Positions 49,138-60,788 of a stretch of 64,000 nucleotides of DNA are shown piece by piece. The notes beneath the pieces were generated by a model. That model worked only from the letters and a program-made list of their open reading frames with translations. It was not told where the DNA came from and searched no databases. The stretch's first letter is position 1. Each line of letters opens with the position of its first letter. The position numbers and the translations under genes are program-made. This DNA is from Gibbula magus (taxonomy: Eukaryota > Mollusca > Gastropoda > Trochida > Trochidae): the NCBI GenBank assembly GCA_936450465.1, contig OW388293.1:28959860-29023859 (forward strand), in the 5' to 3' direction.

Positions 49138-49925
49138 ACAGACAGACAGACAGACAGACAGATAATTTATTTGAGTCTCACCTCAACATAATAAATACAG
49201 GTAAAGTACAATATAATATATGCATAAAACACATAAAATTAAAATGTTGAGCCAATCTATACAGATTTATGAGAGACTAATAAACGTATAAGATAAGAAA
49301 CAAAAGGAATACAGGATATATATACAACTATTTGCAATATAAGTTAACCATATAAAAGGGCCTGTCGCCCCTTTGAAATAAGATAGCAGGTTTTGGCTGT
49401 AATAAAAGACACTTGTGGATTGGACAGTAAAAATATTAGCTTATCAAATTCGTTAAAATACATAAACGTTGCATTAAATTCTTGACATTGTCTATAAAGG
49501 ACATATTTTTCAATAGAAGAAAGAGGACAGTGCAATAAAACATGGCGCTCATCTTCAATAAAAGCCTCACAATGAAAACATGTTCTTTCCTGTAAAGGAG
49601 TACAATTATATCTCCCAGTTTCAACTCTTAGAGGAGCAACACCACATCTAAAAAAAGTGCTAAGGCACGCCTATAAGCGCGAGGCATTTGACATAGTACA
49701 TAAAATTCCGGGTGATATTCATCTTTAAAAGTAGCATAATTTCTTAACTTATTACCTCCTTTACAAGTTTGGGCATTTACATTAGAAATAGATTATTTCC
49801 AAATAAAGATAAAACGATCAAATAAATTACGGGTTACTTAAGAAACAACAAAGGGTATGTGATAATTAACCTTTATGTTATTAAAATGTTGAAGCCCAAT
49901 ATCTGAAAATTTGACATGAACTCTG
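49138..49925 (-). mobile_element. 5'-truncated non-LTR retrotransposon, RT C-terminus and 3' UTR
   Basis: On the minus strand a decayed ORF2 C-terminus runs from about 49925 to the stop at 49344. Recognisable pieces are VKFSDIGLQHFNN, GGNKLRNYATFKDEYHPEFY, RRALALF-RCGVAPLRVETGRYN, LQERTCFHCE and IEDERHVLLHCPL. The last two form the zinc-binding CxxC...HxxxxC knuckle found after the RT domain in several animal LINE clades. Two in-frame stops and a frameshift in a poly-T run (about 49652) kill it. A 3' UTR follows, ending in a (CTGT)n tail at 49161-49138. The endonuclease and RT core are missing. Confidence 0.8.
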
Positions 49926-49954
49926 AAATTCCAATTCCGTTTCTTTTAAACAGT

Positions 49955-50040
49955 ATATGTGAGAGGTAGATTTGCAGGTCCCGTGCAAATTTGAGAGTTT
50001 ACACAGCGCAATGGTCGACAATTATATCACAAAATTGAGG
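49955..50040 (+). mobile_element. MITE-A related, right fragment
   Basis: GAGAGGTAGATTTGCAGGTC and AATTTGAGAGTTTACACAG match the inner part of the copies at 14640 and 17640. With 49056-49137 it brackets the retrotransposon. Confidence 0.5.
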
Positions 50041-50743
50041 TACATTGTATATGTTATATATTTTGCTTTTTGAAATATCATGTAGCTTTATTCAGTCATA
50101 CTTATCATTCACGGATTGAAACATCTTTGGTTTTTGGGTGACGTTTCTGTAGCCCTAGAGATCATAATTGAACCATTTACAAAATATTAAAAACATGAAA
50201 ATATATTCGCACCAGAGCAAATACAAGTGCAAACAAATATTCTAACAACGTTGCAGTTATGAAGATAAATATGGGTTTGGCTAAGCAAGTAACGTTTTAA
50301 AGTATTATTTCCCTTTAAAGCACAAACAGATTATGACTTCATAAGAAAGCAGCATCTTATCTGAAATTGAATGTGGCATTGTGCACACACGTTTGCACAA
50401 ACCGAATAACCTGTTATGAAGGTGTGATGTGAATAAACAAGTATAAACCATGTACGTGTGTGTCTTTGAAAAAGAGTGAAAACTGAATAATGTTCTGTTT
50501 CGAGGATATTTACAGAAAGTTCCGACTGTTTAATAGCTTATTAATTCATTTATATTTTTAGATATTAGATTTGAGTAAATAATTTAAAACATTTCCATAA
50601 TTATGTAAAAGAGGGTTGTGACACATAACGTGTAAAAAACATAATTTCAAATGTTAACTTAACTCACGAACAAAGGAAACGTCACCAACCACAATACAAG
50701 ATATTGCAACCCACGAGTGATATATACGACTAAATTTGATTTT

Positions 50744-50745
<2 letters not shown>
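50041..50745. other. No gene recognised
   Basis: AT-rich. Confidence 0.5.

Positions 50746-50828
<83 letters not shown>
50746..50828. repeat. (AT)n microsatellite
   Basis: About forty uninterrupted AT units. Confidence 0.97.
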
Positions 50829-50831
<3 letters not shown>

Positions 50832-51044
50832 TATATTTCTTAAAAAACACGTTTTGAAATCTCCATAACAAGACAAGACAGGAGAGTCAAAAGCTGCTTT
50901 CGTTTTATGACGCCATACAGTAATGATGCCTAAACAAATTTAAATCAAAGAAGATTATTTATGACGACATCTTTAATTAAAACATTATACTTTTCAATAT
51001 TTTATTTTAATTTTAAAGCTTAAATACGAAACATTGTGGCCAAA

Positions 51045-51230
51045 ATCAAAAAAGTGTATTTTAAGAGACATACAAACAAAAGTATCATACTGTGAATACT
51101 CTGTGAATGTGAGTCGGGGTTTAATGCCGCTTTCAAGAGTATTTCACTGATATCACCGCTGCTAGTATTTTGAGAAAGCCCGAACACCATGTGGCTATGC
51201 ATTGTGGTGATACTCTGTGAAAACATCTTT
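51045..51230 (-). mobile_element. SINE 3' fragment with shared flank
   Basis: GTGAGTCGGGGTTTAATGCC, TTCAAGAGTATTTCACTG and ATGTGGCTATGCATTG match the SINE at 32820. The 60 bp before it (AAAGTGTATTTTAAGAGACA, TACAAACAAAAGTATCATAC) is also shared with 55070, so both belong to a longer repeat. Confidence 0.65.
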
Positions 51231-52750
51231 ACAAAACATATGCCTGTCTAGTACAATTACTTTCTCCGACAGCAGTATTTCGATTTTTATTCAATTATGA
51301 TGACGTTTCTTGTGTTCTTTAGTATAGTTAGATAACTGACAATGAACAAATAAGTTCATAATAATTCATTATAGAGTCACTGGTTCTGGAGTAGAGAACG
51401 CAAAAGCTAAAAGTTTATGGACGGTTGGACGCACGCCATGCCATGACATGACATGCCATAAGCTCATCGGGTCTTTAGAAATGTCCTTCTTCAACTTGTC
51501 GTTCGTAGAATCCTTTAAATCCAAAACGATCCTACAGACGACAAAGTGAAGTTTGTACTTTTCTTCTTATTCATACCAAGGCTCGTAAAAGCCCTCGAAT
51601 CACATATGATATCTCCCATTATCTAAATTGTTTCTGTTACATTACGTTTTTCTTCCATGACAAAGCGGTTATGTTTACGAAAATGTAGTACATAGTCTAT
51701 ATCCTAAGAAAAACACTTGGAGTCAACAGCTCCGCTTTGAACCTTGGTGTGAAGGCAAACGTAGCTCTGTTCACGCTAAGGTAGATAAACTTACATAATT
51801 GTATACACGAGGTACATGTACCCTTTCATCGGCGAATCGCCGTGACGCTTGATAGACATATAGACACATTTTTTTAATTTTCAAAGGCCTATGTACATGC
51901 AGTGTTCGGGGGCGGTGTAAGTGCAGTGTAACTCGTTTAGATACGGAACACTAGCTCCGGAGTACACATGCTTCTTGGTGGTATAGTCTTCTGTTGATTA
52001 GTCCAAGTTATTCCGTTTTGATGTTCGTGTTGCGAGCCCTAAACTGAGTTAAGTCTAGTATCAATGTATGCTAAATCCTGTGTTTTTATCAAATATCTCT
52101 TTGTGTATTTGATAATCCGATTAGAGTCAGACAAGGATATATGCTGAGTCATTTTTGATTCATTTTTTCAATGTTTTCAGTTGCATTTTTGTGCTATTAA
52201 GAAGTGTCAAGAATTATGTGCAGTACAAAAAACAAACGGGTAGTAATACCAATGGTTTGTCAGCTCTAGTCGGACAAACAGGGACTTTAAGTTTGAATTG
52301 ATACCATCAGCTTCTCATGCATTTTGTAATGTGGAAATTGAATCAGTTGTTCTCTCTTCTGTGAGTGTGTACACATGAAAAAGTTGTGGCAGGAATTCGT
52401 AGACTGGATTGAACACGATACAGGTACAAGACTAATTCTAGAGGAAAAATATATTCTCTTTGAATTTAAAGGGAAAATGAAATGATGTTCTAAATGTGAT
52501 TCGCATTGCAACGAAATGCTGTATATATATTCATACGGAAAAAGGTTAAGTACTTCCACGTTTTTTCACCAGTTATCTGGTAAGAAAGAAGACAATGTGT
52601 CAGTAAAATGAACAATATACTATTGGAGTATCATAATCTAGCAGTTTAAGAAAGAAAAAAACAAGAAGGATGACATTTCACCAACCAGTTACTTCCTCAT
52701 GTTGCACCTTAAAATATGTTTTAATTTGTCAACTTGGTAACACATATGCC
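51231..52750. other. No gene recognised
   Basis: Short frames only; no domain recognised. Confidence 0.5.
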
Positions 52751-52810
52751 GAAACTGAAACTGAAACTTTAATGTTTTTATGTAGTTAAGGCACAATGAC
52801 AATAGTTATT
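52751..52810 (-). mobile_element. Possible LINE 3' tail
   Basis: On the minus strand ATTGTCATTGTGCCTTAAC, TACATAAAAACATTAAAG and then (TTTCAG)3 look like a retrotransposon 3' end with a short tandem tail. The adjoining minus frame at 53134-52937 (65 codons) may be part of it but is not recognisable. Confidence 0.3.
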
Positions 52811-53616
52811 TTTAAGTAAAAAATCAGTCCTAATTCAGTCCTAAAATCTTCAAATATCAACTTGAGCAACTTTTCGTTGAAGAAATCCATTACAAAACCT
52901 ACTTTTCTCATGGCGACAGCGATTAATTCTGACAAATTATCTTAACGCTCTCATAGCATTACATTGCAGTTTTGAATAGTGGGGTTTCTTAAAATTGTTC
53001 CATTTGTGTGTTAAAACATTTTCAAACTCTCTTCTAAACTGTGTTGTATTTAAAATGCACCTACAAACTGTATATGAAGCTGAGAGATTCACTGCTTTTC
53101 GAATTGTAACTTTCTTCGAAATTCTTTCTGCCATTCTTCATATGTTGGTCATCGTGTCACAATCATTTCACGTAACTATATGTATTATAAATCTGTTTCT
53201 ACCATCCGCCCACAATATGTATGTATGTGCAGACCGAAAGTTTGTTCAGTTACATATGTATCTTAGACAGTGCAAATATCATGTAAATTGACATTCATTT
53301 TAACGTCAATAAAATTACATCACATGACAACGAATCTGCAGATATCCATCAGTAAAATAATCAATCTCAAACGTCTCCTGTGATCATCAAGTCAGAGGTG
53401 CAGGTTTATACAATTTTGCACAAATGAATTCGTCAGAAGGGGTCACATCTTGAAAATTCAAATTTTACAAATTTTCGAATAAAAGTTTTCATATCAACTA
53501 AATGAGAACAATTTTATCACAAATACATTGAATGAAATGAAATATAAACATATTATATTATATATTAAAATATATTATGTATGTTTGACCCAATTGATTA
53601 CTTACTGACTATTTCT
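52811..53616. other. No gene recognised
   Basis: Short frames on both strands around 52937-53291 overlap each other and show no family signature. Confidence 0.4.
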
Positions 53617-53661
53617 GACTGTCTGTCTGTCTGTGTCTGTCTGTCTGTGTCTGTCTGTCTG

Positions 53662-53696
<35 letters not shown>

Positions 53697-53817
53697 ATGT
53701 ATGTATGTCTGTCTGTCTGTGTCTGTCTGTCTGTCTGTCTGTCTGTATGTATGTATGTATGTATGTATGTATGTATGTATGTATGTATGTATGTATGTAT
53801 GTATGTATGTATGTGTG

Positions 53818-53850
<33 letters not shown>

Positions 53851-53900
53851 GTATGTATGTATGTATGTATGTATGTATGTATGTATGTATGTATGTATGG
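53617..53900. repeat. (CTGT)n then (ATGT)n compound microsatellite
   Basis: About 80 bp of CTGT/GTCT units switching to about 200 bp of TATG units. Frames through it on both strands are artefacts. Confidence 0.97.
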
Positions 53901-55067
53901 ATAGAAAATCTCAAAACCTTCGATGTACCAAGAACAAGTAACAAAGCGGGAAAGATCTCTTAGATTTGTGACCACAGAGAAGTCTATTTCAGAAATATTA
54001 TGACAGAAACATCACAGCTACGACTTCAGTCTCAGTCGAATTACCGTGAATCCTTGAACAATCGCCCGGTGTTTATTAATTTCAAACACAGATAGGACAA
54101 GACGATTATTTAAAGCAGGTGATTATTCGAGAAAGCTGAATTTATTTAAGAGGCCATAATACATCTGTTTGCAAAATTTCCACAACAAAAAGTATATTGG
54201 TATATTTGCTATGGAATTAAAAAGATGAAAAAAACGCGTACGGAAATGTATTAAATAAAGCTATAATCGCTAGTTTCTTTACATTTGCTAAACATAACCT
54301 GGCTATTATTCAAGGAAGACGATCATTTATCTCAACTTGGTCTTAGATCCGGCGATTAAAGAACGTACGGTAGATCTTTACTTTTTGAAACTCTACTCGA
54401 GGACTTCATACACTCATTACCTCTCCTTTGTACCGTATATTCTTCACAAAAAGGACATAACCAGCGTTTCACTGTTATATCATTATGCACGCTGTCTATT
54501 CTTATAAGAAGATTTGCCTAGAATTTCTGACTGACTATTTGTTGATTAAACATTTTAGATGGTATATTTTGACATTCTGTTTTACATACTGTTTGAAAGT
54601 CATATTGCCTCTATGCTTAAATCAGGTCGATTTGAAATAATTTACTTTATATATAATATAAACATTATGTAAACCAGATCATCACTAAACTTAGAAGTGA
54701 TGCAAAGGGAAAAAATTGTAAGAACGGGGCGATGTTACTTCAAACTGATACGCTACTTGAAGCAGGTTGCAATTTAGATGAAAGCTTACTGACGGAAATG
54801 CTTTAAACCAGGTTTGAGGTGACAATAGGTCCCGAGAGAGACATTTTATTGGCGCTTCAATTTACACAAAGTTAGGATGTACAAAACTGGAGTCGATTGC
54901 TTAACACATTTATTTAGATATCCAGCGTTTTTCTTGATATCTTTGGACTTTAATAAGTGCCAAATTACCGTATGTGCTGATTTCATTTCAAATATTTTCT
55001 TTCAAACTTGCATATCTGTCTCAATCGAAAACAATATTATCATTATATATATATTATATTATATTAT
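53901..55067. other. No gene recognised
   Basis: AT-rich. Confidence 0.5.
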
Positions 55068-55180
55068 ATAAAAAAGTGTATTTTAACAGACATACAAACA
55101 CAAATATCATACTCTGAATAATCTGTGAATGTGAGTTGGGGTTTAAGCCGCCTTCAAGCGTAGTTCACCTTTATCACTAC
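55068..55180 (-). mobile_element. SINE 3' fragment with shared flank
   Basis: AAAGTGTATTTTAACAGACA, TACAAACACAAATATCATAC and GTGAGTTGGGGTTTAAGCCG match 51045-51150. Confidence 0.6.
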
Positions 55181-56513
55181 TTTCATTCATTTTTAAAGTT
55201 CATTCATTGTTACAAATTCAGTCTCATTTACACGTAAAAAACGAATTACTAAATACAAAATTGATAATGATAAATCAAATAATTCCTATGTTGATTTGTA
55301 TACTTTTTGGCGTCGGGTGAGGGATGTGGAATGGGGGTTGTTTCACCTTGGGGAACCCATCAAATTCACATGCACAAAGTTTCAGGGGATTGTTAGGATA
55401 AACTGTAAGCTTTCACTACTCCTCCCCAAAACAATTGACTATTTAGCGACTCATTCATTGAAATATATCTACCAAATGCAAAATTTATGAACATATGAGT
55501 GAACATGTGATGGTACTAAAATAACTATTGTCCTTGGAGATAAACTACACTACAAATTTTAGAATTGTGCTGTTGTAAACAACATTTGTCATATCAAGTT
55601 GGCATTCACTCACCAAAAGCATATTTTATCATCCATGTTAATAAGCTAGACAATATTAAACTTCCAGTCCACTTTTAACGATAATGGTGAAAACGCCTAT
55701 TATTCAAATTCAAGCTATTCATAAACACTTCTTCTGTCTTTAGATAAGCCAATACCGTAAATGGTGACCGTATGTGTTCATTAACACAAATTAACTGAAA
55801 TTATCAGTTTCAGTATTTTTTGGGAAGTTACTGTATCAACGAGTGACTTTTGTTAAAAGATCAGTTAGAAAAGTGTCATTACGTCACTTGAAAGCCTGCC
55901 ACTAATCACATTACACCAACAAATATTCTGCTTCATTTTCCACTATAATGGAACTTGGATTTTGACAATATCAAATTATTGTTAAAGCCGTACTGACTGT
56001 TACCGAAAACTTTAATTTCGATGATAGTTGACTTAGTATATTGAATCAGGAATCTGTATTTTGCCAGAAGAGTCGACTAAGTCACCATGTCTCTCTGTTG
56101 ACACAACTTATTCATATCATACTTGACATTGAATACTTGAATAAATGACCTACCATAATTAAGATTACACAACTTATAAATTCTATTTTCTAATGTTAAA
56201 TTGTGATAACTTTCTCTCTCAATTAGAAATCGTTTGCTAGAAATTGACAGGGACGTAGCAAATGCTTTCAGTCTTTTTGTAACATCGTTTACAGAATTTT
56301 TATTGAAATAACATTTGGACTTTCATATATCCCAAAACAAATAAATGTCTGTCGGTACAACTTAGGATTGAAAGTCGGAGTCCTAAGTCGGCGGCTCAAA
56401 TTTCATCACTTTCAAACAATTATTTGTTTCCATCAAATTACATTTGGATACCAAAATAAGCATGAAGATGAATAGATACTTAGATAGAATAGATAACTAT
56501 TTGGATCTAGGTT
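55181..56513. other. No gene recognised; MITE-B fragment inside
   Basis: At 55985-56045, GTTAAAGCC, GTACTGACTGTTACCGAAAA and GATAGTTGACTTAGTATATT match the left part of MITE-B. Otherwise featureless. Confidence 0.55.
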
Positions 56514-57601
56514 AAAAGCCACCCGGACATAACCAACCCACCCAAATTTAAGTAATAACTAAACAAAATTTAAAAAAAAAACAATATTTTACCTTAGTGA
56601 TGTATTTGCGCACTTGTTATTCTCTTGTTAAACAAGTCAGGTTGCACTCATTCCATCTTATTAAACAGTAACATTAGCACTATCTTTATTGGTACTAAAT
56701 GCATTTAGCGCTATAAAATCAATGCGTCCACGAAATCCGTGTCAGCTCGAATTTAAATTCATAGTCTGATGTTGTGAGCTACACTCCTCAGTAACTCCAT
56801 CTGTTGCCGGTTTGGGAAATCTGCATCTGGTGGTGACTTAGTCATTCAATGCCTGTTCCCGCCTCAAGACTTCCATATAACGGAAAATACTGGGATGACA
56901 ACCGGCCATGCTGGTGAGAAGTCTCTGGTGCCATCCTTCCAGGTTGTTCTTTATCCTTGGTGATGCTGATTCCAACTTGTGATGGGAAACATCGGGTCGT
57001 CGTCCTCTTTGCTGCAAGCGGTCAAGGACTTCGAAAGCATCTGCCACTTGATTTTTAGGGATGAAGACCTGAGCTGGGATCATCCAGCAATGCATCTGTA
57101 GTTCGAGTGAAGTTGCATATTCCGCTTGCAAGCCTGTATTCTGGATACGTCGGTAGACGTTATAACTGAGGTGTTAGAAACAACCCTTTACCTCAATTCC
57201 TGGAATCTCTGTGGCAGCGGCATTGCAGATAGGCCTCTCGTAGTCCAGCACCTAAGTGTCTGGGACACAGGTCTTTTAGTTCCTTCACCTTGGCAAACAC
57301 TCCTCTGTATGTCACCTCCTGTTTGTTGGACATCACGGCGTACACAAAGGGGTACACTGCCTTGTTGGTAAATCAGTGGATGGTGAACAGCTGGTTATAC
57401 AGTTGAGGGACTATCTGCATTCACCAAACTATTTTATTTCATCAAAGTTAGTTTTTGCATCAAAGTTAGTTTTTTCGTCAGTCATGTGTTTCATCAAAGT
57501 TAGATTTTCCATCAAAATAAAAAAAATTATATTATAAAATAACTGGGTGGTTTATGTCATAGGTGGCATTTGTCCGAGTGGGTTATGTCCAGGTGGCTTT
57601 T
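56514..57601. mobile_element. Mutator-like (MULE) element, 1.1 kb, decayed
   Basis: The left end AAAAGCCACCCGGACATAAC (56514) and the right end GTTATGTCCAGGTGGCTTTT (to 57601) are inverted over about 21 nt with one mismatch. Next to the right end are subterminal repeats of the same motif (GTGGTTTATGTCATAGGTGG, TTTGTCCGAGTGGG) and ATCAAAGTTAGTTTT tandem copies. The interior carries a decayed MULE-type transposase on the minus strand. No clear 9-bp target duplication was found. Confidence 0.75.
56759..57411 (-). pseudogene. MULE-type transposase C-terminal half, frameshifted
   Basis: Translating the minus strand across frames gives PQLYNQLFTIH, a TGA, FTNKAVYPFVYAVMSNKQ, EVTYRGVFAKVKEL, then (other frame) VLDYERPICNAAATEIPGIE and VKGCF, then YRRIQNTGLQAEYATSLEL. 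The longest open part is 57131-56838 (97 codons, ending LRREQALND) and includes NNLEGWHQRL and GCHPSIF. The tail MELLRSVAHNIRL lies in yet another frame and ends at 56759. The order LFTIH / YAVMSNK / DYERPICNAA / KGCF / RRIQ / NNLEGWH is that of the MULE transposase domain proteins, often with FLYWCH fingers, common in invertebrates. The DDE acids are only partly present, the N-terminal zinc finger region is missing, and there are at least three frameshifts or stops. It is a dead copy. Confidence 0.8.
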
Positions 57602-58456
57602 GTCCTGCTCCGATAATGTAAGAAAATATGTCGAGCAATGCCATAGCAAATCTATTTTAATGTTAGAGGTAGTTTCATAATTTAAAATATGAGTAGCATT
57701 ACATTTTTCCATTGGAATACTTCCATCAGTTTTTGTTTTTTAAGTAGAAACTTGGTTCGACTTTCAGGGTTCAGATTATGGATATCACTTTGTAAAATAT
57801 AGCTGCTTTGTTTAGAATTAAACTTAAATGAAATGTTGACTTAGTTAATATATATTGAGCCTGATGACAAACTGACATTGATAAAGAAAAGAATTCGGTG
57901 AAATATTGACTTTTGAAATATTTGTTGACTTGTTGTGGAAAGATTAACTTAAATGAAATGTTGACTTTGTTGACATGTTCAAAGATATTTTGGGTTAACT
58001 TTATATATATATATATAGTATAATACTAAAATATTTATTGACTTTAGTGAATTTTGATTTGAATGAAATGTTGATCTTGAATATATATAGATCTATATAT
58101 CATTTAGTTTGGTGAAATGTTGACTGTGGATATTATTATTGACCTTGGTGAAAGGTTAACCTTAATCAAGTTATTACTTCGATGTAATGTTAACATTCAA
58201 GGGTTATGGACTTTGGTAACAGTTTAACTTAAATGACATGTCTAGTCAATATACACCTGTCACCAAGATTAATGATGTATTCGCAACGTATTCAGGCTAC
58301 AGAGAAATTCCAATAGGAAAGCTCTTCTATAACTACTTTTTGATTGAGACTTTACATTGGGAAGAAGGAGATTCGGGGTGGATTGGTTTCGGTACGATTC
58401 ACATTGTGAATAAGCAACTCTATTCACAACGACGTTCAACATCAATTATTAACTCT
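57602..58456. other. No gene recognised
   Basis: AT-rich with loosely repeated TGAAATGTTGACTT / TTGGTGAAATGTTGAC motifs between 57780 and 58230, a weak degenerate repeat. Confidence 0.4.
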
Positions 58457-58500
58457 GGGGCGAAACGACCTGGGACGAAGCGACCCAGGGTGAAGTGGTT
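58457..58500 (+). repeat. Short GCGAAACGACC-type tandem repeat
   Basis: GGGGCGAAACGACCTGGGAC, GAAGCGACCCAGGGTGAAG: three degenerate 14-15 bp units. Such motifs are common at the ends of Mutator-like elements, so this may be one lone end. An overlapping 102-codon frame (58238-58546) is not recognised. Confidence 0.5.
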
Positions 58501-59010
58501 TCGAACTGACCCGTACCCGTTATCACATAACTGTATTCGTTCATAACACATCACAGACGTCTTAATGGAAGTTTAGCTGGAGCGCCTAATTTTCATACTA
58601 ATTAAATTTCATATCCCCTGAATTATATGAGAATTTACATTGGGAAGAAGGATATAAACAAATGTAATTCCATCAACAAATGGATTAAGGCGACACGAAG
58701 GACACGATTTAGAAATGTCAGAAGACAATGCAATGTCAATGACATAACACACGACTACAATGGAATGCGATGGGAATGTCGTATCGATCGTCGCATTGGC
58801 CTAACGTTATGCCGTATGTACGAATACCACACAACGACAGCAATATGGCAACATATAGACAGACATATACTTTTATTGATGTCTGATACATAAAATGATG
58901 TAATTAGTGTAAATATAAAACTGATAGATAATAAGATCTACTACAACCAGTCGCTCAGTATCCCTATAAAAAGGTATATATCAAACTATTTTAAAAATAG
59001 AGTGTTAGGC
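58501..59010. other. No gene recognised
   Basis: An 88-codon plus-strand frame (58627-58893) is rich in Arg, Asn and Ile but matches no family known to me. Confidence 0.4.
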
Positions 59011-59113
59011 AAATAATGACCTGATTGCCTCACGTTATGGCAATAAACTCTGCTCGGGCTAACGCCCCTGCGAGTTTATACGCCGTAACCGCTCGGCACC
59101 GTGTCAATTATTT
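59011..59113. repeat. Long imperfect palindrome
   Basis: AAATAATGAC ... GTTATGGC.ATAAACTC faces GAGTTTAT.GCCGTAAC ... GTCAATTATTT across a GCTCGGGCTAACGCCCC centre, giving a stem-loop of about 100 bp. Probably a fold-back MITE remnant. Confidence 0.7.
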
Positions 59114-60120
59114 ACTATATATTTGTTTATTAAAAGGGATGAGTGAAATTAAATTCTCAATAGACCAATGGCTTGGCCGCTAAGTAAGTTGTATGCTTTT
59201 GATCGTTTTTTTAACATGTGAAGAAGATATGTTAACATCAAATAATTAAAAAAAATTAAAAATATTCTACTAGACTTCAATAATATCAAACGTTTTACAA
59301 TCAAGCTTTAATCAAGTTAATATGAGTTATCGCCACATCGTCACACAATAAGGTGAATATGGAACAAACAAGCAGCTTTGAAAGCTGCCAATCTTTAAAG
59401 GAGACGGCCAGTGAAAGTGAACTGGCAGTTTCACTGTCCAACTATGGAATAACAACCTGGGGTCATATTTGACCCCAAACACATTTCGTGCCATTTTTCA
59501 GCCACGCTGTACAAGGGTATGGCTAATTATTATCATTAAATGTCTATGCAATGCATGCATTTACACGTTAAGATATGTATGTATGTGACACTGTATGTAT
59601 GCATGTATGAATTTGTATGCATGTATGTATGCAAGTATGTATATATATATTGCTGATATAGGGCCTTTATTCCGAACGTGTATAAGATTCAGATACAGTT
59701 CAAGCTGAAATACAATGAAAAACACACCTCAGAAAACAATGCTGCAGTACAAACATAATATTATTGTCAACCTGACAACAACATGACAATTTCATTATCC
59801 CATGAAATTCTTAATTCACGCATTACTAATGCAAATTTGCATTTCAAATGATAAATAGAGCACAATGTAACACTCACCAAATGTATTGGCCCTATCTAAA
59901 GCAATATTATGCCCCATGCCGTAGCATGCACGTTTGAACGCAGCCAACATACTTGATAACCGGGAGAATCCTTAAATGAGGTTTGTAATTGATACGGACA
60001 GTGAACAGGACCCTATCCGAGATCTGCAAATACTGTTTTTTTTCGTAACAGTATTTATTAGATTTTCATCGGTATTTTCACTGAGTGAAATAACATGTAT
60101 TTTACTGCGTGAAAGAACAC
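59114..60120. other. No gene recognised; short ATGT repeat
   Basis: Contains an interrupted TATG/ATGT tract at 59569-59650. Confidence 0.5.
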
Positions 60121-60131
60121 TTTCGATCGTA

Positions 60132-60161
60132 TGACGTCATCATAACAATAGGATGACGTCA
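60132..60161. promoter_or_regulatory. Paired CRE palindromes, spacing 22
   Basis: TGACGTCA at 60132-60139 and 60154-60161, each preceded by A and followed by T. An AACGTCA and a TTACGTCACGTCA occur within 300 bp downstream. Confidence 0.4.
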
Positions 60162-60265
60162 TAAGAAGGCCGTGGTAAAGCAAGGGGAGCATGGATGCCC
60201 CTTTCATTGTAATAACGTCATTTTCGAACTATACATAGCTGGTTAAATCTAATAAATAGAACATT

Positions 60266-60382
60266 TGACATTTCTCGTCGAATACCAAGTATATTTCATC
60301 TCGTGAATTAGAAATAGTATATGGCTTCTTTTCTACTTCACTCGATGAAATATACATATGGTATTCGACGAGAAATTGCAAA
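60266..60382. repeat. Imperfect inverted repeat
   Basis: TTTCTCGTCGAATACCA / TATATTTCATC faces GATGAAATATA / TGGTATTCGACGAGAAA with about 60 nt between the arms. Confidence 0.75.
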
Positions 60383-60788
60383 TATCCTCTATATTTGTAT
60401 GCAAAGTCACGGAGGTCATTGCATTGTTAATTACGTCACGTCATCAACATAAATGGGTATTTTGCACATAAAATAACCCGTATATCAGATGGTATTTGAG
60501 CTGGCTGCTTCATGTGGGTATGTTCCGATAGCTTTACTTCAGAATGTCTCCACGGCATGGATAGTGGGACTCGTACTTCTATACAGAATTGCCTTACGTC
60601 TGGCAATATGAAGGAAGAACAACAGAGCATTACACTATGACCACTTTACTCACATTTTCTATTGGAATTTATTCATAATGTTACAATAAAGAATACAGAA
60701 ATGTTATTAATCTTCAGCTTATCTATTATTATAATTCAAATATTTTGATAAAGTACAGCGAGGTAAAACATGCTACTTATTCACAAGA

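Noticed and set aside
52937..53291. Overlapping 65-aa minus and 98-aa plus frames
   Set aside because: They overlap in opposite directions with no family signature; possibly part of a LINE remnant, but not supportable as genes.
53581..53975. Overlapping frames up to 125 codons on both strands
   Set aside because: They are translations of the (CTGT)n/(ATGT)n compound microsatellite.
58238..58893. Two plus-strand frames of 102 and 88 codons
   Set aside because: No recognisable domain; the first runs through a GCGAAACGACC minisatellite.
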